DNA of 64,000 bases from Naumannella cuiyingiana (GTDB lineage Bacteria > Actinomycetota > Actinomycetes > Propionibacteriales > Propionibacteriaceae): the NCBI RefSeq assembly GCF_013408305.1, contig NZ_JACBZS010000001.1:3224001-3288000 (forward strand), written 5' to 3'. The notes below the pieces were generated by a model. The model searched no databases. It saw only the letters and a list, made by a program, of their open reading frames with translations, and was not told the DNA's origin. This document shows positions 18,976-26,316 of this stretch, one piece after another; the stretch's first letter is position 1; each line of letters begins with the position of its first letter. Both the position numbers and the translations under genes were made by a program.

Positions 18976-19683
18976 GTGAGCGAGGAGTCGGGGATCGGAC
19001 AGGACCCGGCCGGTCGTCACGCGGCCGCGCGCCTCGAACAGCTCACCCCGAAGGCGCGGCGGACCCGCGAGCGGCTGCTGCGCGCGGCCCGCACCGTGTT
19101 CGAGCGCGACGGCTTCCTGAACGCCCGGGTGATGGATGTCGCCGAGGAGGCCCGGGTCGCCCACGGCACGTTCTACACCTACTTCGACTCCAAGACCGAC
19201 ATTTTCCGCGTGCTGTGCCTGGACCTGATGCCCGGCATCTACGAGCACGGGCCGGCGGAGAGATCGCTGACCCGGGTGCAGCGCATCGAGCGCGGCAACC
19301 TGCGGTTCTACCGGGTCTACAAGGAACACCGCCGGCTGATCGGGCTGCTGGAGCAGGTGACGACATTCGACGATGAGGTGCACGCCCTGCGGATCCACCT
19401 GCGGCACACCGCGGAGCGGCGCGTGCTCGGCATGATCAAGCGGCAGCAGGCGTGCGGCGCGCTGAAGCCCACGCTCGACCCGGAGGTGGTGGCGAGCGCG
19501 CTGATCGCGATGACGACGCACAGCTTCTACACCTGGCACGTCACCGAGGACCGCGACTACGACCTCACCGAGGCCAACCGCACGCTGACCTACCTGTGGG
19601 CGAGCGCGCTGGGCGTGCGGGCCGATCCGGCGGACGAGGAGTTCTACCAATCGCTCGGCCGCGCCGAACCGGGCGAGGACTGA
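18976..19683 (+). CDS. TetR/AcrR-family transcriptional regulator
   Basis: A 235-residue regulator. The N-terminal helix-turn-helix is RRTRERLLRAARTVFERDGF...VMDVAEEARVAHGTFYTYFDSK, and the C-terminal ~150 residues form a helical ligand domain. The GTG at 18976 is preferred because agggaggg lies 7 nt upstream; in-frame starts farther upstream would add a low-complexity stretch. It is divergent from the acyl-CoA operon, so it very likely represses it and responds to an acyl-CoA or free acid, as FadR/KstR-like TetR proteins do. The ligand is not predictable. Confidence 0.9.
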   Translation: MSEESGIGQDPAGRHAAARLEQLTPKARRTRERLLRAARTVFERDGFLNARVMDVAEEARVAHGTFYTYFDSKTDIFRVLCLDLMPGIYEHGPAERSLTRVQRIERGNLRFYRVYKEHRRLIGLLEQVTTFDDEVHALRIHLRHTAERRVLGMIKRQQACGALKPTLDPEVVASALIAMTTHSFYTWHVTEDRDYDLTEANRTLTYLWASALGVRADPADEEFYQSLGRAEPGED

Positions 19684-19819
19684 CCGCTCCGAGCGGTACG
19701 CGATGCGCCCCCTCAGGTGCACGGGCCGGGGATGATCGCGGCCCGCTCGCCGCGGCCCTGCGTACCGTATGTCGAGACAGGGGTTCCGCGTCCGGCAATC
19801 CGCGCCACACAATGGCGGG

Positions 19820-19858
19820 GTGCATCGCCTGAGCATCATCATTGCGCAGCGCGTCTGA
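19820..19858 (+). CDS. Putative cimA attenuator leader peptide (Ile-rich)
   Basis: A 12-codon GTG-start frame reads MHRLSIIIAQRV with three consecutive Ile codons plus Leu and Val. Its stop (19856-19858) sits inside a 10-bp hairpin, and a terminator follows 23 nt later, 61 bp before cimA ends its leader. The product of the gene downstream commits carbon to isoleucine, so an Ile-run sensor is what attenuation would need. The call is from composition and position; translation has not been shown. Confidence 0.7.
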   Translation: MHRLSIIIAQRV

Positions 19859-19907
19859 CCAGCGGATCGTCGGACGCGCAACCTCTCGTTCCCACGGGAG
19901 GTTTTTT
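19849..19907 (+). terminator. cimA attenuator: pause hairpin and intrinsic terminator
   Basis: gcgcgtctga (19849-19858) pairs with tcggacgcgc (19870-19879), one G-U, over the leader-peptide stop. Then acctctcgt (19881-19889) pairs with acgggaggt (19894-19902) across a tccc loop, followed by T6 (19902-19907). It is the same order as the ilvB leader: peptide, hairpin, terminator, SD and gene. Confidence 0.78.
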
Positions 19908-19945
19908 CTTTGCCCGGCGAGTGCACCCCAGCAACGAGGACGATC

Positions 19946-21568
19946 ATGACCACAGCCCCCAGCCTGAACGGCCAGGCGACGGCGCCGCGTCAGCCCGGCA
20001 CCTTCCACGTCTACGACACGACCCTGCGCGACGGCGCGCAGCAGGAGGCGATGCGCCTCACCGTCGCGGACAAGCTGCGAATCGCGGGCTACCTGGACGA
20101 GCTGGGCGTGGGCTGGATCGAGGGCGGCTGGCCCGGCGCGAATCCGAACGACACCGCGTTCTTCGCCGCCGCCGCCGACGACCTGAAACTGAAGAACGCG
20201 ACGCTGGTCGCGTTCGGCGCCACCCGCCGCCCCAACGGCCGGGCCGCCGACGACCCGCTGGTCGCCGCGCTGCGCGACTCGCTCGCCTCGACGGTCTGCC
20301 TGGTCGCCAAGAGCCACGTCGGTCACGTCGAGCGCGCGCTGCGCACGACCCGCGAGGAGAACCTCGCGATGATCACCGACACCGTCTCCCACCTGGTCGG
20401 GGAGGGCCGCCGGGTCTTCCTCGACTGCGAGCACTTCTTCGACGGCTTCCGCCTCGACCCGGGCTATGCCACCGAGGTGGTACGCACCGCAGCCCAAGTC
20501 GGGGCCGAGGTGGTCGTGCTCTGCGACACCAACGGCGGCATGCTCCCGCCCTGGGTGGGCGAGATCGTGGAACAGGTGGCGGGGCTCGGCGTACCGCTCG
20601 GCATCCATGCCCACAACGACACCGGCTGCGCGGTGGCCAACACCCTGGCCGCGGTCGACGCGGGCGCCATGCACGTGCAGGGCACGATCAACGGCTACGG
20701 CGAGCGGACCGGCAATGCCGACCTGATCCCGGTGATCGCGAACCTGGAGCTGAAGTACGGCTGGGACCTGCTGCCCGAGGGGCGGCTCGCCGAGGCGACG
20801 CGCATCTCGCACGCCATCGCGGCGGTGACCAATGTCGCCGGCTCGGGCCGCCAGCCCTATGTCGGCGCCTCGGCCTTCGCCCACAAGGCCGGTTTGCACG
20901 CCAGCGCGATCAAGGTCGACCCGAATCTCTACCAGCACATCGATCCCGGGCTGGTCGGCAACGACATGCGGATGCTGGTCTCCGACATGGCCGGCCGCGC
21001 GAACATCCAGATCAAGGGTGAGGAGCTGGGCTTCGACCTGTCCGATCGTGATCTTGCCGCCCGGGTGACCGATGCGGTGAAGGAGCGCGAGGCGCGCGGC
21101 TATTCCTACGAGGCGGCGGATGCGAGCTTCGAGCTGCTGCTGCGCGATCACACCGGCGGCACCGGCTCGCTGCCCGGCGACCCGTTCGCGATCGAGCACT
21201 GGCGGGTGCACTCCCAGGCCAGTTCTGATCATGCGACCGTCACCGAGGCGACGGTGAAGCTGTCCGCCGAGGGCGAGACCCACCTGGTGGTGGGGGAGGG
21301 CAACGGCCCGGTGAACGCCCTCGACCAGGCGCTGCGCGACGCGCTGATCAAGGCGTACCCGCAGATCGCCGGCTATGAGTTGATCGACTACAAGGTCCGG
21401 ATCCTCGATTCCGGGCATGGCACGGATGCGGTCACCCGCGTGCTGATCGACACCACCGACGGCGAGCACGTGTGGACCACGGTCGGCGTCGGCGCCAACA
21501 TCATCGACGCCTCCTGGGAGGCGCTCACCGATGCCTACCGGTTCGGTCTCATCCGGGGCCGCGGCTGA
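19946..21568 (+). CDS. cimA: (R)-citramalate synthase
   Basis: CimA, 540 residues, condenses pyruvate and acetyl-CoA to citramalate, the first step of the threonine-independent isoleucine route. The TIM-barrel catalytic part has YDTTLRDGAQQEAM at the N-terminus, metal-binding HxH in LGIHAHNDTGCAVAN, and NGYGERTGNADLIPVIANL. The KAGLHASAIKVDP segment typical of the cimA/LeuA superfamily follows, and a C-terminal LeuA-dimer-type regulatory domain covers the last ~120 residues. DTTLRDGAQ with this length favours the CimA type over LeuA. SD is acgagga. The Ile-rich leader upstream supports the role. Confidence 0.92.
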   Translation: MTTAPSLNGQATAPRQPGTFHVYDTTLRDGAQQEAMRLTVADKLRIAGYLDELGVGWIEGGWPGANPNDTAFFAAAADDLKLKNATLVAFGATRRPNGRAADDPLVAALRDSLASTVCLVAKSHVGHVERALRTTREENLAMITDTVSHLVGEGRRVFLDCEHFFDGFRLDPGYATEVVRTAAQVGAEVVVLCDTNGGMLPPWVGEIVEQVAGLGVPLGIHAHNDTGCAVANTLAAVDAGAMHVQGTINGYGERTGNADLIPVIANLELKYGWDLLPEGRLAEATRISHAIAAVTNVAGSGRQPYVGASAFAHKAGLHASAIKVDPNLYQHIDPGLVGNDMRMLVSDMAGRANIQIKGEELGFDLSDRDLAARVTDAVKEREARGYSYEAADASFELLLRDHTGGTGSLPGDPFAIEHWRVHSQASSDHATVTEATVKLSAEGETHLVVGEGNGPVNALDQALRDALIKAYPQIAGYELIDYKVRILDSGHGTDAVTRVLIDTTDGEHVWTTVGVGANIIDASWEALTDAYRFGLIRGRG

Positions 21569-21653
21569 GCCTGCGGAAGGCCGGATGGCTCATCGGCCGC
21601 AGCTCGAACCGTCTGCACCGGATAGCGGGCGGCCGGGTGGCGCCAAGGTTGAC

Positions 21654-21665
21654 TAGGCTGCGCCC
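21654..21665 (+). promoter_or_regulatory. Putative leaderless promoter of DUF1707 gene
   Basis: TAGGCT at 21654-21659 ends 6 nt before the ATG at 21666; no ribosome site is present. Confidence 0.45.
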
Positions 21666-22310
21666 ATGAGTGGGGCCGGTGGGATGCGGATCGGGCACGC
21701 CGAACGTGAGGCAGTCGTGGCGATCCTGCGCGACGCAGCCGCGGAGGGGCGGATCGATCTCGACGAGTTGGAGGAGCGGATCGAGGCGGCACTGGCCGCC
21801 AAGACCTTCGGCGACCTCGATCCGCTGGTCGCCGACCTGCCGGTCGAACCACCGTCGCGGGCGGGTCGGGCCGGCACCGCGCTCGCCCCTCGCGCCGCCA
21901 CCCTGCCGGACGGCCTGCCGCACGCGCCGGGGATGAGCGAGCAGGACCCGTTGCGCCTCGACGGTGGTTGGTCGACGGTACGCCGTGGGGGCGCGTGGGA
22001 GTTGCCGCCCTTCCTGCGCATCGACGGCGGCCTCGGCTCGGTGATCCTGAACTGTCTGGAGGCCCGGCCGCTGGCCGAGGTGATCATGATCGAATCGCTG
22101 CCCGGCGCCGGTTCGATCAAGGTCATCGTGCCCGAGGGGTGGGCCGCGAACCTCGATCGGCTGTCCTCGTCCTGGGGGAGCGCGAAGTCCAAGATTCCGA
22201 CGACCCCGGCGCCGGGCTCGCCGCTGCTGTTCTTCCACGGCGGCCTCGGGATGGGCTCGCTGGTCGTCCGGACACCCAACTGGTTCGACCGGCACACCGG
22301 CGCGGCCTAG
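21666..22310 (+). CDS. DUF1707 (SHOCT-like) domain protein
   Basis: A 214-residue soluble protein. Residues ~7-58 form the DUF1707 domain (MRIGHAEREAVVAILRDAAAEGRIDLDELEERIEAALAAKTFGDLDPLVADLP), a short helical module common at the N-termini of actinobacterial regulatory and membrane proteins. The remainder is a beta-rich region with a possible DUF2154-like cell-wall-stress fold (GGLGSVILNCLEARPLAEVIMIESLPGAGSIKVIVPEGW), as seen in LiaF-type proteins. No membrane segment. Exact role unknown; envelope-stress sensing is a guess from the C-terminal domain. Confidence 0.8.
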   Translation: MSGAGGMRIGHAEREAVVAILRDAAAEGRIDLDELEERIEAALAAKTFGDLDPLVADLPVEPPSRAGRAGTALAPRAATLPDGLPHAPGMSEQDPLRLDGGWSTVRRGGAWELPPFLRIDGGLGSVILNCLEARPLAEVIMIESLPGAGSIKVIVPEGWAANLDRLSSSWGSAKSKIPTTPAPGSPLLFFHGGLGMGSLVVRTPNWFDRHTGAA

Positions 22311-22320
22311 TTGTTGCGGG

Positions 22321-22677
22321 TCAGGGCGTTCGTGACAGGGCTCGCGTGGTTGCGAGCAGGCCGTCGAGCAGTGACCGGGTGTGGGCGAGTTGATCGATGT
22401 CGCCGGTGATCCGGCGGCGCTCTGCTTCGAGTCGTTCGCGGCAGTCGTCCAGCAGCAGGGACTCGCCGGACAAGCAGGACAGGATCTCGCCGATGAGATC
22501 CATGCCGAGCCCCGCGGCGAGGAGCGTCTGGATGTGTGCCACCGTGCGGATGTCTGACTCGGCGAAGATCCGGTACCCGCTGGGAGTGCGTTCCGGCGTC
22601 AGTACGCCCTTTTCCTCGTAGTAGCGCAACGCTCGCACGCTGACCCCGGTCCGGTCTGCCAGCTCTCCGATCTTCAC
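22321..22677 (-). CDS. MerR-family transcriptional regulator
   Basis: A 118-residue regulator with a MerR winged helix at the N-terminus (KIGELADRTGVSVRALRYYEEKGVLTPERTPSGYRIF) and a dimerising coiled coil after it (LDDCRERLEAERRRITGDIDQL). There is no ligand-binding extension, only two Cys (LSCLSG, LDDCRE) near the coil that might bind a metal or sense redox. GTG start with SD gaagga. It is divergent from the MFS gene, whose promoter has an over-long spacer with a palindrome, the hallmark of MerR control. Confidence 0.88.
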   Translation of the reverse strand: MKIGELADRTGVSVRALRYYEEKGVLTPERTPSGYRIFAESDIRTVAHIQTLLAAGLGMDLIGEILSCLSGESLLLDDCRERLEAERRRITGDIDQLAHTRSLLDGLLATTRALSRTP

Positions 22678-22698
22678 CCGGATTCCTTCGGTGTCGAC

Positions 22699-22730
22699 TT
22701 GACTCTCACGTCGACGTGAGAGTTTAGCGT
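22699..22730 (+). promoter_or_regulatory. MerR-type promoter with 22-bp palindromic operator
   Basis: TTGACT (22699-22704) and TAGCGT (22725-22730) are 20 bp apart, too long for normal sigma-70 but usual for MerR-activated promoters. The spacer region holds a perfect 22-bp palindrome, 22702-22723 (half site actctcacgtc). The start site would fall near the MFS ATG (22738), 7 nt past the -10. Confidence 0.8.
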
Positions 22731-22737
22731 GCGGGGC

Positions 22738-23979
22738 ATGCTTCGGCTCGTCATCCTCATGTTTTGCGTCTTCAGCATCACCACCGGGGAGTTCGTGGTG
22801 GCCGGGATCCTGCCCGAGGTCGCCTCCGACCTCGGGGTCACCGTCGGCACCGCGGGGTTGTTGGTCACCGCGTACGCCGTCGGCATGATCATCGGTGGCC
22901 CGCTGCTCACCGCGGTGACTGCCGGGGTCGATCGGAAGCGGCTGATGCTGGTCCTGCTGGCCGTCGCCGGGGTGGGGAACGCGGCCTCCGCCCTGGCTCC
23001 CGAGTTCTCCCTCCTGCTGGCGGCTCGGGTGGTCACCGCGCTGGTGACCTCGACCTTCTTCGCTCAGGCAATCGTGATCGCGGTGACCTCCTCGCCACCT
23101 GAGCGAGCCGGGACCATGGTTGCCCGGCTGGCGTTCGGGATGAACCTGGCCATGATCCTCGGGGCGCCCATCGGCACCCAGATCGGCAGTCAGTGGGGCT
23201 GGCGCGCCACCTTCGCTGCGATTGCCGTGGCGTGCCTGCTCGGGCTCGGTCTGGTGTTCTGGCAGCTCACGTCGCCAGGTGAGGAGGGTCGGACCTCGGC
23301 GGTCTCGGAGCTGCGGGTGCTTCGACGTGCCCCGGTGCTGGCGGCGCTGGCCATCACCGCGGTCGGCAACGTCGGGGTGCTCATGGTGTTCAGCTACCTT
23401 GCCCCGCTGCTCACGGATCTGGGCGGACATCCCAGCACCCGGCTGCCGATCCTGCTCCTTGCCTATGGCGTCGGCGCGACGATCGGCAACCTCGTCGGCG
23501 GCGCGCTCTACGACCGCAACCCGCGACTGTTCCAACCCGTTCTCCTCGGCCTGCTGGCCGCAACCCTTGTCGGCACCTGGTTCGTCGCGACCTCCACGAC
23601 GCTCACCGTGGCGGCGGTTGTGGTGATCGGCCTCCTCGGCTTCGCGATCATCCCCGGCATGCAGGCTCGCGTGATGATGACCGCCGGCGACGCGCCGACG
23701 CTGGCGATGGCCGTCAACGCCTCCGGATACCAGGTCGCAGCCGCCTGCGCCGGTCTGATCGGCGGGCTGATCGCCGACTCGACCGCTGGTCCCAGGCCCA
23801 TCTACCTGGTAGCAGCGGGCCTGACCACGTGCGGCCTGCTGATGACGGTCATGGCTGCCCGTGCCTGGCGAGGGAGCCACCGGCCCGGGCGGAACCGACA
23901 GTCGTCGATGGGTTCTCCCGGCTCGCCTGCACCGAGCCACTCGCCGACGAGAAGGGCGCCACGGCTGCGGCGTTCCTGA
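22738..23979 (+). CDS. MFS efflux transporter (AraJ-like), altered C-terminus
   Basis: A 413-residue major facilitator of the drug/arabinose-efflux type, about 12 membrane helices. It opens LRLVILMFCVFSITTGEFVVAGILPEVASDLGV, and the motif-A-like loop DRKRLMLVLLAVAG follows helix 2. The N-terminal ~380 residues look complete. The last ~30 (from GSHRPGRNRQSS on) are hydrophilic, low-complexity and overlap an IS481 transposase remnant in another frame, so the natural end was probably replaced. It is under MerR-type control, so it probably exports a toxic compound that the MerR protein senses. Confidence 0.88.
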   Translation: MLRLVILMFCVFSITTGEFVVAGILPEVASDLGVTVGTAGLLVTAYAVGMIIGGPLLTAVTAGVDRKRLMLVLLAVAGVGNAASALAPEFSLLLAARVVTALVTSTFFAQAIVIAVTSSPPERAGTMVARLAFGMNLAMILGAPIGTQIGSQWGWRATFAAIAVACLLGLGLVFWQLTSPGEEGRTSAVSELRVLRRAPVLAALAITAVGNVGVLMVFSYLAPLLTDLGGHPSTRLPILLLAYGVGATIGNLVGGALYDRNPRLFQPVLLGLLAATLVGTWFVATSTTLTVAAVVVIGLLGFAIIPGMQARVMMTAGDAPTLAMAVNASGYQVAAACAGLIGGLIADSTAGPRPIYLVAAGLTTCGLLMTVMAARAWRGSHRPGRNRQSSMGSPGSPAPSHSPTRRAPRLRRS

Positions 23980-24095
23980 CCCGCGGAGCCTGCCACATCC
24001 ACCACACCTACCACCGTCCACACAGCGGGGCAGGAGGTCGACCACCGGCGTCGCGCCTTCGCGACGTCGTCACCAACGTTCACCCTCGAACGCCT
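23892..24095 (+). pseudogene. IS481-family transposase remnant, internally deleted
   Basis: A frame different from the MFS gene reads VVDGFSRLACTEPL then DEKGATAAAFLTRG, the start of the integrase core (its catalytic Asp is in VVDG). It continues directly into HIHHTYHRPHSGAGGRPP and ASRLRDVVTNVHP, the C-terminus of IS481 transposases. About 130 residues of core between the two, with the other two catalytic acids, are missing. No terminal inverted repeats or target duplication were seen. It is inactive and marks past insertion next to the efflux pair. Confidence 0.8.
24049..24066. terminator. Hairpin between converging MFS gene and deoA
   Basis: cgtcgcg (24049-24055) pairs with cgcgacg (24060-24066) across cctt. 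A plausible shared terminator, although it lies inside the transposase remnant; no T tract. Confidence 0.35.
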
Positions 24096-24097
24096 GG

Positions 24098-25387
24098 TCA
24101 GCCGATCCGGTCGATCACCACCGGCCGCGGGTGCGGTGCGGCGTCGCCGATCGCGATCGCGCCGGAAAGGTCGGCCAACGCGGGCGCGAATCGTTCCGGG
24201 GTGTCGGTGTGCAGGGTGAGCACGGGATCGCCCGCGGCGACGCGGTCGCCGGGCCGGGCGTGGATCTCGATCCCCGCGCCGGCCTGGACCGGGTCCTCCT
24301 TGCGGGTACGCCCGGCGCCGAGCCGCCAGGCCGCCACGCCGACGCCGAGAGCGTCCAGGCCGGTGACGACGCCGTCGCGGTCCGCGCGTACCTGCTCGGT
24401 CTCGCGCGCCCGCGGCAGCGCCGCATCAGGGTCGCCGCCCTGTGCGCTGATCATGGACCGCCAGACATCCATCGCCGCGCCGGAGGCGAGGGCGTGCTCC
24501 GGATCGGCCGCCACGCCGGCCGCCGCCAGCATCTCCCGAGCCAGCGCGAGCGTCAGCTCGACCACGTCCGCCGGGCCGCCCCCGGCCAGCACCTCGACCG
24601 ATTCGGCGACCTCCAGCGCATTGCCCACGGAACGTCCCAGCGGGGTGGCCATGTCCGTCAGCAGGGCGACGGTGTTCACGCCGGCCGCGCGGCCCAACTC
24701 GACCATCGTGGACGCCAGCTCACGCGCGCTCGCCTCGTCCTTCATGAACGCGCCCGAGCCGACCTTGACGTCCAGCACCAGCGCGCCCGTGCCCTCGGCG
24801 ATCTTCTTGCTCATGATCGAACTCGCGATCAGCGGGATCGACTCGACGGTGCCGGTGACATCGCGCAGCGCGTACAGCTTCTTGTCCGCGGGTGCCAGGC
24901 CCGCGCCCGCGGCGCTGATCACCGCACCGACGTCCTCGAGCTGGGCGAACAGCTCCGCATTCGACAGCGACGCCCGCCAGCCTCCGATCGCCTCCAGCTT
25001 GTCCAGGGTGCCGCCCGTGTGCCCGAGCCCGCGACCCGACAACTGCGGAACGGCGACGCCGCAGGCGGCCACCAGCGGCGCGAGCGGCAAAGTGATCTTG
25101 TCGCCGACGCCGCCGGTGGAGTGCTTGTCCGCCGTCGGCCGGGACAGCCCGGAGAAGTCCATCCGCTCGCCGGTGTCGATCATGGCCCGGGTCCAGGTGG
25201 CGAGTTCGGCCGGCGTCAGGCCGTTGAAGAAGATCGCCATCGCCAGTGCCGACATCTGTTCCTCGGCGACCGCGCCGTCGGTGTAGGCGCGGATCAGCCA
25301 GCGGATCTGGTCATCGTTCAGTGGCGTACCGTCGCGCTTGGCCCGGATCAGGTCGACGACGGCGAAGGACGACTGCTCGGTGCTCAC
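24098..25387 (-). CDS. deoA: Thymidine phosphorylase
   Basis: DeoA, 429 residues, splits thymidine or uridine-type nucleosides with phosphate to base and deoxyribose-1-phosphate. The phosphate site is DKHSTGGVGDK, and SGRGLGHTGGTLDKLE is the pyrimidine-nucleoside phosphorylase signature. The C-terminal ~90 residues form the PYNP_C domain (RTRKEDPVQAGAGIEIHARPGDRV). Starts at GTG 25387, which abuts a 17-bp palindrome. Cytosolic, in nucleoside salvage. No cdd or deoC neighbour is present. Confidence 0.95.
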   Translation of the reverse strand: MSTEQSSFAVVDLIRAKRDGTPLNDDQIRWLIRAYTDGAVAEEQMSALAMAIFFNGLTPAELATWTRAMIDTGERMDFSGLSRPTADKHSTGGVGDKITLPLAPLVAACGVAVPQLSGRGLGHTGGTLDKLEAIGGWRASLSNAELFAQLEDVGAVISAAGAGLAPADKKLYALRDVTGTVESIPLIASSIMSKKIAEGTGALVLDVKVGSGAFMKDEASARELASTMVELGRAAGVNTVALLTDMATPLGRSVGNALEVAESVEVLAGGGPADVVELTLALAREMLAAAGVAADPEHALASGAAMDVWRSMISAQGGDPDAALPRARETEQVRADRDGVVTGLDALGVGVAAWRLGAGRTRKEDPVQAGAGIEIHARPGDRVAAGDPVLTLHTDTPERFAPALADLSGAIAIGDAAPHPRPVVIDRIG

Positions 25388-25404
25388 CCGGGCAGTATGC
25401 CCGG
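25388..25404. promoter_or_regulatory. 17-bp palindrome at the deoA start (candidate operator)
   Basis: ccgggca (25388-25394), gta, tgcccgg (25398-25404): a perfect 7-bp inverted repeat touching the deoA GTG. On the deoA strand it contains CATACT 6 nt before the start codon, so a protein bound here would cover the likely -10. Confidence 0.4.
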
Positions 25405-25440
25405 CGGGCTCCGCGTTCGCGGCGCGGCGGCACGGCTGGC

Positions 25441-25452
25441 TAGGCTGAGGAA
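25441..25452 (+). promoter_or_regulatory. Putative promoter of FAH-family gene
   Basis: TAGGCT at 25441-25446 lies 6 nt before the ATG at 25453. The gap also holds gagga, so a leadered form is possible if transcription starts farther upstream. Confidence 0.4.
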
Positions 25453-26316
25453 ATGCGCGTTGCACGATTCTCCACCGGCGGTGAGCCACGCTACGGGCTG
25501 GTCGAACTGGCCCGCGACAACGGCGAACACCCCGACACCGTGGCCGTCCTGAACGGCGATCCGCTGGCCATGCCGGTCCAGTTGACCGGCGAGCGGCTGG
25601 CGCTCGACGCGGTACGCCTGCTCGCCCCCGTGATCCCGCGCTCGAAGGTGATCGGCGTCGGCCGCAACTACGCCGACCACGCCAAGGAGATGGGCAACGA
25701 GGTGCCCGCCACCCCGTTGACCTTCTTCAAGCCGAACACCGCCGTGATCGGCCCGGACGACCGGATCATCGCCCCGGCGGCGGCGAAGGAACTGCACTTC
25801 GAGGGCGAGCTGGCCGTGGTGATCGGCCGGATCGGCTCGCAGGTGCCGGCCGATCGCGCCCAGGACCTGATCTTCGGCTACACCGTCGCCAACGACGCCA
25901 CGCTGCGCGACCTGCAACGCACCGACGGGCAGTGGGCCCGGGCCAAGGGCTTCGACACCTCCTGCCCGCTCGGCCCCTGGATCGTCACCCACCTGACGAT
26001 CGAGGAGGCGGGCGAGCTGGAGCTCTCGACCTCGGTCGACGGCGAGCAGCGCCAGGCCGGCAACACCCGCGACCTGGTCCACCCGATCGCCGACCTGGTT
26101 GCCTACATCTCCTCCTACACCACCTTGTTGCCCGGCGATGTGATCCTGACCGGTACGCCCGCCGGGGTCGGCGAGATGCGCCCGGGACAGACCGTCAGCG
26201 TCCACATCGAGGGGATCGGCACCCTGACCAATACGGTCGGCGAACCCGGCTCGAGCGCGATCAGCAGCGGGCGGAAGACCGAACAGCCGGACGAGCAGGA
26301 GAAGGAAGCGAAATGA
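25453..26316 (+). CDS. Fumarylacetoacetate hydrolase-family protein
   Basis: A 287-residue FAH-fold enzyme, which usually hydrolyses or isomerises a beta-diketo acid with Mg. A short N-terminal domain precedes the catalytic core beginning VIGVGRNYADHAKEMG. Metal-binding Glu/Glu/Asp are in HFEGELAVVIG and GYTVANDATLRDLQ, and ILTGTPAGVGEMRPGQTV is the typical end. The stop overlaps gltX (ATGA), an arrangement seen in many actinobacteria although no link to tRNA charging is known. Exact substrate unknown; 2-hydroxyhepta-2,4-diene-1,7-dioate-type or oxaloacetate decarboxylase-type activities are possible. Confidence 0.88.
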   Translation: MRVARFSTGGEPRYGLVELARDNGEHPDTVAVLNGDPLAMPVQLTGERLALDAVRLLAPVIPRSKVIGVGRNYADHAKEMGNEVPATPLTFFKPNTAVIGPDDRIIAPAAAKELHFEGELAVVIGRIGSQVPADRAQDLIFGYTVANDATLRDLQRTDGQWARAKGFDTSCPLGPWIVTHLTIEEAGELELSTSVDGEQRQAGNTRDLVHPIADLVAYISSYTTLLPGDVILTGTPAGVGEMRPGQTVSVHIEGIGTLTNTVGEPGSSAISSGRKTEQPDEQEKEAK

